A stretch of DNA of 64,000 nucleotides from Mixia osmundae IAM 14324 (lineage: Eukaryota > Basidiomycota > Mixiomycetes > Mixiales > Mixiaceae). Of the stretch, positions 42,708-54,624 are shown piece after piece; position 1 is the first letter of the stretch; every line of letters starts with the position of its first letter. The position numbers were made by a program, and so were the translations under genes. The notes beneath the pieces were generated by a model. The model was not told the DNA's origin. It did no database searches and was given only the letters and a program-made list of their open reading frames with translations. The stretch is taken from assembly GCF_000708205.1 (NCBI RefSeq), contig NW_014575563.1, positions 1,109,361-1,173,360 of the forward strand, given 5' to 3'.

Positions 42708-45598
42708 ATGCCCGTTGATGGCAGGCCGTGGTTGTCAACGTCCAACGTGCTCTTCATGAGTACATTGTTCGTCGTCAGCTGCCTGTACCTGATCTGGGTA
42801 CCACTCCGACGCTTGTTCGTCCACCTCCGGCGATCACTCGCTCACAACCGTGCCAATCGCGCAGCCGCTCACCTCGCTACCGTCATGGCAGCAGAGAAGA
42901 GCACAGCCCAGCTCAAGAAAGCGAGCAAACTATCTCAGCACACCGCTCCTCCGCGGCGAAAGTCGACCCCTTCGACCTCGCCCGCGCTGATCCCGCCTGG
43001 CAGCTTCTCAGGGCCGGCCATGCAGTCGATCCATCAGGACATGCCCAGAGTATGTACTTGCGGAGCGCCCGTCTTGGGCCCAAGCGGTCAGATAGCTGTT
43101 GCCAAGCCTGCGCCCAAACGAGCCACCGCCAGTGCTGCCAACACGCCCGTGCCCGCCAGTCTCGCTCAGCTGGACGTAGTAGCACACGAAAGTCCGAGCA
43201 ATGACAAGTACCTAGCCAACCTACCTGATGACCGATCCACGAGAATCACCAAGGATGCTGCCACTCAGGTCGAGCGCGACGAACCGTACGGCTCGCCCTC
43301 CTTGACGCCCGTAAGGCCTGCCGTAGGACGCTCGTCAAGCTCTACATCGAGCAACAGCTCCGCTGCGCGCTCGTTCAGCTTGTCAGACTCGCTTCACTCG
43401 GCTGCCGCATCGACCTCAGGGACATCCGCACGTTCGGCCCATGGCAACTCGCCGCTCGACACCGTAGAGGGAGCGCAAGCCAACGATGACACTTTTGATG
43501 CATCCCTCTCGCCGATCTATGCACACATGAGTCAGACGTCAAAGCACGTCCAGCGCACGGGCGCCGATAGTCGCGTCATGGATCGATCGCCTTCCGAAAG
43601 CTCATGGCAAAGCGATGCAAGCTACGATCGTGGTGTCATGACCCCTCCAGACAGCGTCGAGAGGAGCATCAACACGCGCAAGGCGTCAATAAGCCACGTT
43701 GCTGCAAGGACGAGCATTCGCCAGCACGCGGCGGCACGCTCGGCCAAAGCAGACAGCGCATCAGATCGCCTCTTTGGTTCACGAGATCGTAGGGAGTCAG
43801 AACGCTCGGACCACTTGTCTCCAGTGCAGTCCAATCGGGCAGCCGCAAGGCCAACATCCCAGCAGCAGCAAGCACAAGCAACATCGCAGAAGCCAAGATT
43901 GAGCCAGCAGGTGCCTTGGCAAGCTACGCTTTCTGGCAGCGTGCCTCAGCGTCAGGCTTACAACGCACCCTCCAGCCCTTCGCCGGGCATGCTGTCTCCG
44001 ACTGCTTATCGTCAGCCTGCCCAACCTACACGAGCTCAGATGGACGCCTACAACGCGCGAGACGTGCATCCTGCGCAAGCCAATGTCCATCCGATCACTC
44101 AGAACCCTTATTTTGCTACCACTACGCCGCCCGTCTCGCCGGGGGCGCTGACGATGCTCGCGGCACAGCAGCAGATCATGCACATCAGTCAACAGCTCGG
44201 TCTGATGCCCACATTTTCGCCCATGCCGCGCGCTGCCCCGACGCTCCAGGGCTACGCAGCTGTTGCAGCTTCATCTCTTCCCGCATCGCCTGTGCCTGCC
44301 AATCGCCACAATCAGTCGCGAGGCCAGGCATACCCAGCAGGACAGTACCAGCAAGCGGGCCAACACATCACATCCGCCCGGAGACCGCCCAATGGGTACG
44401 CATCTTCAGAGCTGTCTAGCCCACACGGATCAGCAGCGCAGGCCCAGCGTCGTCCTGCTTCTGCGTCCGATTCGAGCGCTTCTGGACCGGCGCACGGCGC
44501 GCCTTTCCTCGCATTGTCGCGACAAGTCGACGAGATGATGGTCGACCTCCAAGGTGCTCAGCAAGCATTGCTGGAAGCAGAGATCCAGAAGGAGCGTCTC
44601 ATCAAAGATGTCGAAGTCGCCAATTGGCGCGCAGAGTGTATACACGAGGACTGGCTCATAATAGGCAGAGAGGTGCGAACCACTGATCATCGCCCTGGGA
44701 GACTGCTCACGCTTGCTCATAGACCCGCAATCTTGTGCAACAGCTCACAGATGCCCTGCGAATCGCCCAAGTGCGATCGCGCAGAAACTCGGCGGTCGAT
44801 GACGTGACCCGACTCAGTCCTGCTTCAGCGCAAGTCAACCCGAACAAAGGTATACCAGAAGTATCGGTCGCAAGTGCAGACTCGAGCAGACCAACCGGCC
44901 TGACCATAGTCGTAAGTGATCTCGGCTTCTGTCATCGAGGCAAGGCTCAGAGGCGTCTTGTATAGACTCAGGATGCGCTCCTGTCCTCGACTTCCTCGCC
45001 TCGTGCCGACCTGCTGCACAATAGCCTCATCGATCGTGCAGAGTACGTAGCGGATGATCTCGAGAGGCAGCTGCAGCGTGACATTGCAACGATGTGTGCT
45101 TCATCGGCTTACAAGGCCCAGGACATGCAGCCGAATCGGGGGCCGACTCGGCGCCGTTCCGCCCGCCGCCGACGCAGTCCAGCTGGCAGTGTACCTACTT
45201 CGCCTCTGCCTTTCGACGCCGAGGGTAACGAAGTCGAGATGACGCTCTTTTCACCGGAATACCGACGCTCGTCCGCCGGTCAGACATTGCTCATGCCTAG
45301 CGGCCACATGCAGCGCAGCACATCCCACGAGAGTGGATCGCGCTCGCCGGTGCTTAATGGCAAGCTGGCACCGGATGGTGCAGCCGTCGGCCTGGGTCTC
45401 CATCTCCGTGAGCACAGCTCGGGCAAAGCCAGCACGACAGCGAGCACAGATGGAGATGACGATGACGTTTCGCTTGTGGGCGATGATGCCTTTGTAGGCT
45501 ATCTGCCTCGGATGAGCAAGACCGAAGCCCGCACAGCAGAGCCTGGCCCGGTTGAGGCTGTGCGAGCACGCACGAGGAGTGCTTCCAACCAATTTTGA
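42708..45598 (+). CDS. Large membrane-anchored low-complexity protein of unknown function
   Basis: I do not recognise this 928-residue protein. The N-terminus has one membrane helix (residues about 12-32, VLFMSTLFVVSCLYLIWVPL) followed by a basic stretch, so it is likely a signal anchor. Residues about 60-600 are Ser/Pro/Gln/Ala-rich with no domain. A predicted coiled coil (about 605-640, VDEMMVDLQGAQQALLEAE) is followed by more helical, charged sequence and another low-complexity tail with an acidic patch. Introns 44673-44722 and 44912-44965 are GT-AG and keep the coiled-coil and later frames open. The start at 42708 is the first ATG in frame. It may be a fungal organelle-tethering or cell-cortex protein, but there is no direct evidence. 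Confidence 0.7.
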
Positions 45599-45698
45599 CG
45601 AAAGGGCGTCCTCATAATTGTAGAAGGACGACTGTTGTTTGTGAAGCAATTGTACAGATTCGCAGAACTAGCTCCATTGAAGTACAACGAGGAGTGGG

Positions 45699-46969
45699 CT
45701 AGGATCGCGCGCTGTCCCGGCGGTCTTGGACGAGCGTAAGACGAGCGGCAATGTCGAGCTGGATCTGAACGACATTGCTTAGATAGTTGAGCATGAGCAC
45801 GTCTGCCAGATGCGCGTTGAACTCCTCTTCCAAGCCTTCCTGGCCTTCAGCGTCAGCATCGTGACCAGCAGCGAGGGTAGCGTCATTCGGGTTGCCATGC
45901 GAGAGTGTCTGCCCTCTGCCGGCTTGGGGCACTGCGGCAACAGTCTCTAGCAAGTGACGACCTATTCTGGCGTCGCCTTGGGTCGCGCCTGCGTTGACAG
46001 AGGCGACATAGGCAAGAGCGGCATCGAGCATGACAGAGACCTGTCGGAGCAGCTGCCTGAGTGAGCTCAATGGCGAAGGTGGCAGGACGATGCCGCCCGC
46101 ATAGGCTGTCGCAGCATTGACTTTGGTAGTGGTTGCGCTCGTATAGGCTGGTTGTGTCCATACGTCGACTGCTCGCGACGTCAGTCGGGTCAACGGGGAG
46201 GGAATGGCTCGGCTGACCTGCGGTACGTTCGCTCTCATCCACTCTGAGCTCATTGGCGACAGGCAGAAAGGCGAGATTCTGGAGCTTCTTCTGTACGCCG
46301 AGCTGTGCGCCGACATAGGTCTTGAATTGCAGCGTCTCGGGGTCGAGCGTAAGGTGGATTGCAGGGAAGGGCGCCGTCTTGGAGGCGTACTTGTCGTGGA
46401 TGAGCGGCGTAAAGGTGAAGAGCTTGGGCGCAGTGGTGTACCAGCCGAGTATATGGTCCTGCTGAGAGGCTGCACTCCTCGATGTCGAGGCCTTGTTGAG
46501 CAAATTGAGGAAATCGTCGTTGTCGTGCGAGTCGTCAATGAGCAGATCGTCCTCCCGAGTTTGCGGATTGTTGATCATCGAGTAGGGCACGCCGAAGGAC
46601 GACCTGATCTCAATCTCTCCATTCTGCGCATGCTGCAGTGCTCAGCAGGCAAGCAAGGCAGGCCAGATCACCCAGTCTCACCTCACGTCTGACGCCCAAG
46701 AGCGTGCCGAGCACTCGGTCTTGCTTCTCCGGCCGTCTCAGGTGATGGTCGAGGATGCTTGCAAGCGGTACGGGCCCTATGAGCACCTTTGTGACCGAGC
46801 CCGAGGCCGAAAGTGCGCTGGCGGCAGCGGCAGAACTTGACGGTGCCACGCCGCCTGTACTGCCCACAGTCGAGGCGATTGTCAACCCGGACCCATAGCC
46901 GGCTGCACCTGCTAGCGGCCCAGCGCCGGCATGACCCAGTCTGAGCGTCAGTGGTGCGACGGTCGCCAT
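45699..46969 (-). CDS. eIF3f: Translation initiation factor eIF3 subunit f
   Basis: An MPN-domain subunit of eIF3, 390 residues. After an Ala/Gly/Ser-rich leader the MPN domain runs from VLIGPVPLASILDHHLRR through RVLGTLLGVRRE, EIEIRSSFGVPYSM, ILGWYTTAP, PLIHDKYA and FKTYVGAQLGV. The catalytic JAMM ligands are not all present, as is usual for eIF3f. The C-terminal part (LSSLRQLLRQVSVMLD, LADVLMLNYLSNVVQIQLDIA) matches the family's helical end. Introns 46633-46681 and 46169-46217 are GT-AG. It is divergent from eIF3m with 84 bp between start codons. Confidence 0.92.
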
Positions 46970-47053
46970 TTGCCGTCGCTTGTCCGTCGCTCGTCCTCTA
47001 CGTCGCGAACTTTTTCTGACGTGTGGCTGTCGAGTGACAGCAGGCCGGCAAGC
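46970..47053. promoter_or_regulatory. 84-bp bidirectional promoter of eIF3f and eIF3m
   Basis: The two start codons of genes for the same protein complex are separated by only 84 bp. No named element is visible. Shared control is inferred from position. Confidence 0.55.
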
Positions 47054-48804
47054 ATGGCGGGAGTGACGAGCTCAGGCGAGCGTATCACCTCTGCCGCAGC
47101 GCTCTTTGCGCCTCAAGCACCCGCCCTCCCGACTGGGCCCATCCCTTCGACGACGCCTTCATCAGCCTCGAAAGTTTTCTCTAGCCAATTCACGACAGCG
47201 AGCGGCAGCTTGGCGACAGTCTCTATCGACACATTCGCTGAGCAGGCGAGTACCTAGCTGAGTCTGTAGCCTGTCGTGCTCATCCGCTATGTGGGAACGC
47301 GCAGATTGCAGACTTGCTCGATGCCCTCAGCCGAACGCTACCTGCCAATGACAGGCTGTCGTTCGGCGAGCAACTCAACACGCAAGCCAGCGAAGCGGGC
47401 GAGGATGAGGTCATGCAAGCAGAGGTACTCACTGGCGCCCTGAAAGAGATGACGCATCGCGGTCTGGCAGGCCAAGTGGACGCGGCAGGTCAATCGGAGC
47501 GCTGCCTGCTTGCAAGACTGCGCTGACGAGGCTGATGCAGATCTCGAGGGTTTCACGACGCTCGTCATCATGCTCGTCAATCGACACTACAAGCCAGTTT
47601 CGCAGGAATACGTCAGTGCGCTCGACTCGCTTGCCAACGTCATCCTCGGCGCAGGCGCGACTGCAGGCACAGGCAGATATACTTCGTCCGTTTGATTTTG
47701 CAGCGGATGGTGACGATACTGATAGAACCTCACAGTCTCACTGCTCTCTTCAACGCGCTACCGGCTAGCTTCCCGGCGACAGCAAGACTTGAGCATATCA
47801 CCAGACTGATCGAGTTGGCAGCTAGCTCATCTGCCGCAGCTTCTTCTTCTGCGGACCTCGAGATTGTCCTGCCTGCTATTGCTCTTTTGCCCACATGGCT
47901 GCGAGAATGGCAGCTACTCGACTCCGCCGAGGCGCTCGCCGCCGTCACAAAGATCGTCGGCTACCTGTCAGCACCCGCACTCTCGCATAGATACGAGAGT
48001 GAAGCACAGAGCCTCATCTATTCCTACCTCGCACTCGTGCCAGACAGCTCTACATTGGATGCCTCTCAACTTGCAGAACAGCTCGTGGTCCTCTCGCTCG
48101 GTCTGCCGAATTTCTACGACATCGAGAAACTGACCGGGCTCGCGCGCGTCAATAAGCTACAATCCTCCCGGCCAGATCTCGTCGGCCTACTTGAAACCCT
48201 CCTCGCAGGGACCGTCAAGGCGCTCGTCTCGTTGCTTGACACGAGCAAGGGTGCTGCCCTTCTGTCGAGCCACAAGCTTGACAAGGCTAGTCTGATCAAG
48301 AAAGGCCGCCTCATGATCCTCGCCGATCTGTGTAGTGCGAGGATAGGCCAGACGCTGGGCTACGATCAGCTGGAGGCTGCCCTATCACTCGAAGCAGATG
48401 GTTCGGCTCCCAGCGATCTCGACTCCGATGAGCGTGCCATGCTCACAGAGACGTGGGTCATCGAGAGTAAGTGGCGCGACAAATCTTGCATAGCACACGC
48501 TCATTCGTGTTCATGAATCACAGCTATTCGATCAGGACTACTGAATGCTCGCATCCATCAGCCGACGCTGACCATCTCCATCGTTCGCGCATCGTCTCGC
48601 ATATTTGGTGCATCTCATTGGAAGGCGCTGGAGGAGCATCTCTCGTCCTGGAGAACCCAGCTGGACAACGTCATCAGCGTCGTCGACCAGGCGGCAGGCG
48701 GCAGCAAGACGCTCAACCGACCCGCGCCATCACTTCAGACAGACGACCTCGAAGACGAATCTCTGATACCTGAGAACCCGGCGGCAGCGATTGCAGTGAG
48801 CTAG
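47054..48804 (+). CDS. eIF3m: Translation initiation factor eIF3 subunit m (PCI domain)
   Basis: A 510-residue eIF3 subunit. The helical N-terminal part leads to LTALFNALPASFPATARLEH; the PCI region toward the C-terminus contains LSLEADGSAPSDLDSDE, TWVIETIRSGLLNARIHQ and FGASHWKALEEHLSSW, typical of eIF3m. Introns: 47246-47304, 47489-47540, 47686-47735 and 48467-48523. The first has a GC donor with otherwise perfect consensus (CAG|GCGAGT) and joins DTFAEQ to IADLLDALS in frame; a GT three bases on would shift the frame. The last converts VIE|T, with one substitution from the usual VIEAIR. Confidence 0.88.
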
Positions 48805-48863
48805 TGATGGTGTACGACAAACAGAATTGTACAATCACTGCAACTCGCCCTGCTATATCTATA

Positions 48864-51196
48864 TCATAGATCGCGATCCTTTAAGCTCTGGATACGTCCT
48901 GCCATTTGCCAATCTTCGAGCAGTAGCTGGAGTGTCGTGACAGTCGCCTTGCTCTTCTCGTTGAAGCCAGCCCTGTTCGCTTTGATACCGTCTTGCACTA
49001 ATGAGCCCAAAAAGTTGATGAACACGCGACCGTATGCTTCCGACAGCGTCTTGCCTGCCACTTCAAGTACGACGTGAAGCATTTGTGGAATTGGTTCGAG
49101 ACCGACGAGAGGTGTCTTGAGCACGAGGACGAGCCAGCGCCATGCCGCGGCCGGTCTGAGCTCCTTGGGAACAAGTGCGAGCTGCTCTGTAGATCGCGCG
49201 GGTCCTGGCGGCTGCTCCATAGGTGAGGTCTGTACGATGGCCGCCCAGAGCGTGAGGATGCCGGCTTGTCTACTTGCATACTGTATGCTCGATTCGCCCG
49301 CACTAGCTGGTCGGTAGCCGAGTAACTTTTGATGCTCTTCCTCCGTCATTGCCTATGCTGGCTGCTCAGATTGAATATTTGAACGGAACAGAGGCACGTA
49401 CCGATGCCTTTGGCGGGAAAGCAGCAGTGATCCAGAAGCACTTTTTGACAAGACGTGCCATCAGGACGCTTCCGAAGCGATCGTGGCCCGCTAGTATCAA
49501 GCCGAGTACGATCCGCGCCAGTGGAAAGGCAACTTCTCGTCGGCTGGTGATCTCCGTCTCGGCTTGCGCTATCAGCGATTTGCTGAGGTGATTGCACAAC
49601 CAATCGTAACAAGCTGGTGTGGCTTGCGCGCGCTGCAAAGTCGCCCCCAAATCTTGCGTCTGCATATGGCATTAGCATCTCACGTCTCGTTGGCAAAGCC
49701 GTACGATTTGTATGATGTCGCGTGCCGAATTGGTGACCTGCCCTATGCGCTTTGTGATCTGGCGTTTCTCTGCGAAGCAGGTCGCTTTCCAAGTCGGATT
49801 GGCCTTGACGAGAGGCAGAATCTGTGTCTTTATATGCTATCGTTTCAAGCAGGACGTTAGCTCAGGAGCGAGGTTGCAAAGGCAGGACGGACCACCATGA
49901 GATCTCGGTGACGCTGCCATTCTTCGAGAGGCGACAGCCAGCCTCCGACGCCCGCCTGGGTGGTCGTCTGTGCGGCAGCTTTTGCGGCGTCATCCTTTGC
50001 CTTTTGTTCTGCTGCCAGTTTTTGGCGCTCCTCGGCTGCTTTCGTCGCAGCCTGTGCAGCTTCCTTCTCTCGACCTGCCTTGGCCTCCGCTTCTGCTTTC
50101 GCTTGCGCTTGTTTCGCGGCTGCTTCCTGCTGTTCCTTCTGCTCGCGCGCTGCCTCTTCGCGTGCGACAGATGCTTTGTGTTCGGCTATTCTGATGGCCT
50201 CGTCGATCCCCTGGCCGAGGTGATATGATGAGCATTATGCGATCCGAGATTCTGGCGACCGGCTCACCCTCCAAAGTATCGAATTACGCGCTTCAAAGGC
50301 TTTGACCGTGCGATCCTCGTCCTGGCGTCGGGCGATCTCGGTCTGTTCGAGAGCGGTGGTGATGGCGTCTATCTCTCTGCGAGTGCTGGCTTTGTCATGC
50401 TCTCGGCGAGCCTGGCGCCCGGCGAGATCGGCAAGCGTGCGCTGGCCCTGTCGTTGGTGTTGTGTCTGTCGCGCCTGTAGCTGTTTGCGCAGTCACGAAG
50501 GATGAGACACAATGCACGTCATCGGAAGGGCTTGGACTGACCCAGGACTGTCGCTGGGCATCGGCATTCCACTGATCCCATGGGTCAGATTGGCCTGCAT
50601 CGCGCAGTGCAGCATGACTGATCTCGCGTGAGCAGTCGACGTGAAAGAACGAAAGCAGCGCACCGAGAGATCTCATCGAGCTGTGAAGGGGCATAAGAGT
50701 CCTTCGAGGACAAGAATCCGTCGGAGTCGCCGGCCTCATCCTCGTCTGAGGAGTCGGAGAGCTCGACGACGCGAAACATTGTGCCTGGTATGCGACTTGC
50801 GCTTGGCCCAAAAGACTGTGACCGTAGTCGATTGGCGAGTGAGAGGGAGGGAGGCAGGACGAGCGTTGGCCCTGTCTGCTGTGCGTCTTGTCTGTGCGCC
50901 GAGCTAGCATTGTCTCTGTGCGCGTCATGGGCGTACGAGCTCAGGCAGTGCGCCTCAGAGCGGCTGTCGGACAATGTGGACGATCGCGCTACGTTCTGTG
51001 ATCTATGAGACTTGCTGTCGGTCGAGGAAGCAGACGGAGGGGCAGGTCGAGTCGGCGCAGTGAAGCGGCTGTGACTGATCGACTTGAGCGGCGTATCCAT
51101 GACGGCTGGGGCGTCTGAATCGCTCTCACTGTCGTCAGAGTACTCGTGGCCATCGTCGTCGTCATCTGCATGCCCTTGGGGCACCCCGAACTTCAT
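48864..51196 (-). CDS. GLE1: mRNA export factor GLE1
   Basis: A nuclear-pore protein that activates the DEAD-box helicase Dbp5 with inositol hexakisphosphate. It is 671 residues with seven exons. The acidic N-terminal region is followed by a long Ala/Glu/Lys/Gln-rich coiled coil (about residues 230-390). The C-terminal HEAT-like domain has KTQILPLVKANPTWKA, KRQITKRIGQVTN, ARIVLGLILAGHDRFG, KLLGYRPASA, GILTLWAAIVQTSP and AAAWRWLVLVLKTPL. Introns: 50618-50663, 50481-50541, 50211-50267, 49837-49895, 49660-49704 and 49353-49401, all GT-AG. The start at 51196 is 132 bp from the divergent GID5 start. Confidence 0.9.
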
Positions 51197-51328
51197 CAAA
51201 GGCCCAGAGCGGGTGCCACTTCAGGCGAGGCAGCAGACGATGTCGACGACACGCGCGCGTACTTTTATGACCGGCAGCGTTGCGCCCTGCCGCCGGTCAC
51301 CGGGCCAGGCTCATCCAAGGGTGACGAC

Positions 51329-53994
51329 ATGGCAAGTCAGCTCAGCGATCGAGTGGACGAGCTCAGAGCGATCGTTGACGCCGACCGACTGCCCGAGATC
51401 GACGAGCTCAGACGGTTCAAGCATCAGATCATTGGCAATGTCGACAGAAAGGCACGCTTTGTCGAACTGGATGGTGCAGAGCTCCTCTGCAAGGTCATCG
51501 ACCTGGCTGTTGAGATCCCGCAATGGTCAGACTGCGACGACACGCTTCACATCGAGTTAGCGACAGAGGCCATGGTCATCTTGACAAGTCTCTGCCAGCC
51601 TCGAGTGGACAGCTTGCTCAAACTGGTCGGCATCGTGCCTGCTTGTGTTCTCGGTACCGTCAGCAAGATAGTGCACTCGTTCAAGACCTTCGCGCTCATC
51701 GAGAGCTCGCTCAAATGCATCAGGAACCTCTACATCTCACTCAAAATGGTCTCGAGCAGCGCCATCGTCTTCAACCCCGCCCCCTTGCCCTGCTGCGCTC
51801 CCTTGTCCTCGAAGCAGCTCAGAGAGTTGTCATCAGAGGGCGCATCTTTCCAGATCGCCATCGACGCTGCCTGGGATGCCTACTTTGACCAAGAAAACAT
51901 CTTTCTGATGCTCAGCCTCTTGTGTACCTTCACTTTCGGCCGGATCAGTGCTGCCACAGGCTCTTGGTCTCGCCTTGCAAGACAGCAGTCCGAATCTGCT
52001 GCGGGCACGATCTGTCAGACCATCGCGGAAATGTCTCGTGGTGGTGACGACATGGTCTCTGTAGCCAGTGTCGGTCGCCGGATTTGCAAAGAACACGACT
52101 GTATGCTCCTGTACATGCTCATGACGATGACGCTCGCTCGCAGTCCCCAGGTGAGGCGCAGATATCTGTACATCAGCGCAACTGGGCTGATAAGCCCGTC
52201 AGGTATTACGCTCGGCTTACCAGTTGATTGGCGCCATCGCCCCGCATGCAGAGCCTGACATCATGGCGCTCCTATGTACGTCTGAGCTGTCTGCACCTTC
52301 ACCTTGCTGACTCGCAGCAGCCAAATCTGCGGCTGATATTCGCGACCAAGAGCCCTCTGTCCAGATTGCCATGGCATACTGGTAAGCCGAGCCGCCAACC
52401 CAGCTGACGATGATCTTACCTCTCCTCTGTAGTCACGTCAACTATTCCGTGATGATGCCGGACTGGGACAAGCGAGGGTATGCCGCGGAAGATCGAAACG
52501 ATGTGCTTCCTCTGCTTCTCTCATTATTCGACAAGGAGCCTCAGATAGCTCTATCGGCCTGCGCCTTGTTGACAACCCTCGTCACGGACTGTGAGTCTGC
52601 GCAAGAGCTCGCATGCAAATTGGACGCGTTCTCTCAGCTGGACCGTCTGCTGGAGACTACCCAGCTCCCCGGAGGCTACTCAGATTCGGCGGAACGGCGA
52701 CAAATGCGGGCACAGCTACGTCAAGTGTGCCGTCTCGCTGTCCTCTGCTGCCCGCTCCTGACATGGTACAACAGCACGGGTTACTGGCAGTCGCTGCCCT
52801 GTGCCTGACGCGAGATGACCTGCGTCGGCAGATGGTCGAAACGAAGATCTTGCCAAAGATTGTTGCTTCTCTCAAGCACGAGCATGCGCCCGTGCGTGCA
52901 GCTGCTTGCCAGTGTGCCAGAGCCATCAGTCGTAGTGTCAGCTTGCTACGAACGTGTCTCCTGCAAGCTGGCGCCGCGCTGCCCCTTGTCGATTTGCTCC
53001 GAAACGAGGATGAGGATGAGCCGGTCAAGATTGCTGCGACGGCCGCGATATGCAATCTCCTGCCCGACTTCTCTCCCATGAAAGAGGTATGTCGCTTGCC
53101 GTTTCTCCCTTCGAGACGATCTGACTTTTTTGTGTGTGGTCAGCTACTCATCGCCAATGACATCCTACCCAAGCTCGTCGTCTTTGTGGATTCGCCAAAT
53201 GTTCTGCTCAGGCAGTATGCGTTGGCTGCACTCAAGAATGGCGTCTACTGGGCCGAACACGATCTCAAGAAGCTTGTCAGCACAACCTTGGGCTGGCAAC
53301 GCCTGCTAGAGTACTTCGCGTATTTTTCAATCATCAGACTGGCTGATATAGTTTTGCAGGTTGTTTGACGACTGCGAAACGACCATTCAGGTGCACGCGC
53401 TTAGCTTGCTGAGGAACATCGCCTGTACCCGGGTCGAAGATGTCGAGATGGCATTGCAAGGCATGGGCCCAGAGTATGCCTCCTTTTCCGCGGCACTGCA
53501 GAGTCTGACGTAGGCGCAGGGCTTGCTTCGATATGCTAAATCGAAAGCTATGCTCGAAGCAAAGCGAAGTCACGCTGCAGGCGGTCTATGTCTTGCTTAA
53601 CATCGCAACGGGCGATGTGCGGCACAAGCAAGAGATCATGGATCGACCAGATCTGCTCAAGTCTCTCCTGGCAACACTTGTGAGGCTACAATGGCTTCCC
53701 GCATGCGTATGGGTTGACTGGCATTGCAGTGGCACGAGTCGCCCGATATTCGCATTGCCGCACTCTGGTGCATCATCAATCTCACGCCCTCCGAGCGGAG
53801 TGAGCACGATAGCCATTCCAACGCCCATGCGCTCATCTTGGTATACAGAGGGCGCATACGAGGTCGCACGCAAATTCGCAGCGCAAGGGGTAGGCAGCCG
53901 GCTCGAGAAGCTCAAGGAAGATTCATGTTACGACGTGAGCGAGCGGGCTGCCGACATCCTCGATACGTTTCAGTGGGCGGGCTTTGCGCAATGA
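51329..53994 (+). CDS. GID5: GID/CTLH E3 ligase armadillo subunit (GID5/ARMC8)
   Basis: A 732-residue armadillo-repeat protein of the GID/CTLH ubiquitin ligase, the complex that in yeast degrades gluconeogenic enzymes. Repeats are recognisable through the chain: IELATEAMVILTSLC, VRAAACQCARAISRS, KIAATAAICNLLPDF, LRQYALAALKNGVYW, VHALSLLRNIACTRVEDVE and RIAALWCIINLT. The C-terminal block KLKEDSCYDVSERAADIL is the ARMC8 signature. There are nine introns, the most in the window: 52151-52223, 52276-52317, 52382-52432, 52725-52774, 53087-53143, 53311-53359, 53474-53519, 53680-53729 and 53800-53848, all GT-AG. Start 51329 (MASQLSDR) is preferred; an upstream in-frame ATG at 51146 would overlap GLE1. 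Confidence 0.88.
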
Positions 53995-54104
53995 GCACAG
54001 CTAGATGCAGTGAGCGTCCTGTTGTACAACATATACAGTGATCATCGATGAGGTACTTCGTCGTCCGCCGCCTTTCAGGCGAAGCGATGGCGCCGAGACG
54101 AGTA

Positions 54105-54539
54105 TTAGGCACCTTTGCAGGCAACGATCTTGACCTTGCCTACGGGACCCATGACTTCGCTACCTTCCAGCTTGAGCGTCGCATCGGTGAGGATGAACGT
54201 CCAAACTTCATCACACAGCCTATACGTCTTGAGATGGCCTTTGACGGTGCACTTTGTCTTGAGACTGCTTGCAAGCACAAGTGCGGCTGCCTTGTCAAAC
54301 TGTCGATGGCCGGCATTCATGAGCATCTCACACCCTGCCAGCTGCAATGACTGACCTTTGCAAGGACTTTGAGAGCTAGCTGGGGATTGATGTGACCCGA
54401 CTGTATCAGCTCGTCTAGGGCGTCAGTCAGCGATAGCCCGAGGCTGCAAGGTCTTTGTCAGAGGAAGAACATAGCACACGGGGCTATACAAGCACCTTGA
54501 TCGCCGGTAAAGCTCATAGAAGTTCTGCTGGCTCGCCAT
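54105..54539 (-). CDS. TOA2: Transcription initiation factor TFIIA small subunit
   Basis: The TFIIA gamma subunit, 108 residues, the normal family length. [17 protein letters not shown] opens the four-helix part ([25 protein letters not shown]). The beta-barrel part follows: [20 protein letters not shown] and [11 protein letters not shown]. The introns 54444-54495 and 54300-54355 are GT-AG; both restore the family sequence exactly. Convergent with GID5 (110 bp between the stop codons). Confidence 0.95.
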
Positions 54540-54624
54540 ACGGCTTTGCCTCGGTCACTTTGAGAGAGAGCGCGAAGCGCGTTGGCTCGATATCAATCTA
54601 CCTATCATCTCAACAGGAGTGCAT

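Noticed and set aside
51146-51328. Upstream ATG extending GID5 by 61 residues
   Set aside because: It overlaps the GLE1 coding start on the other strand and adds no conserved sequence.
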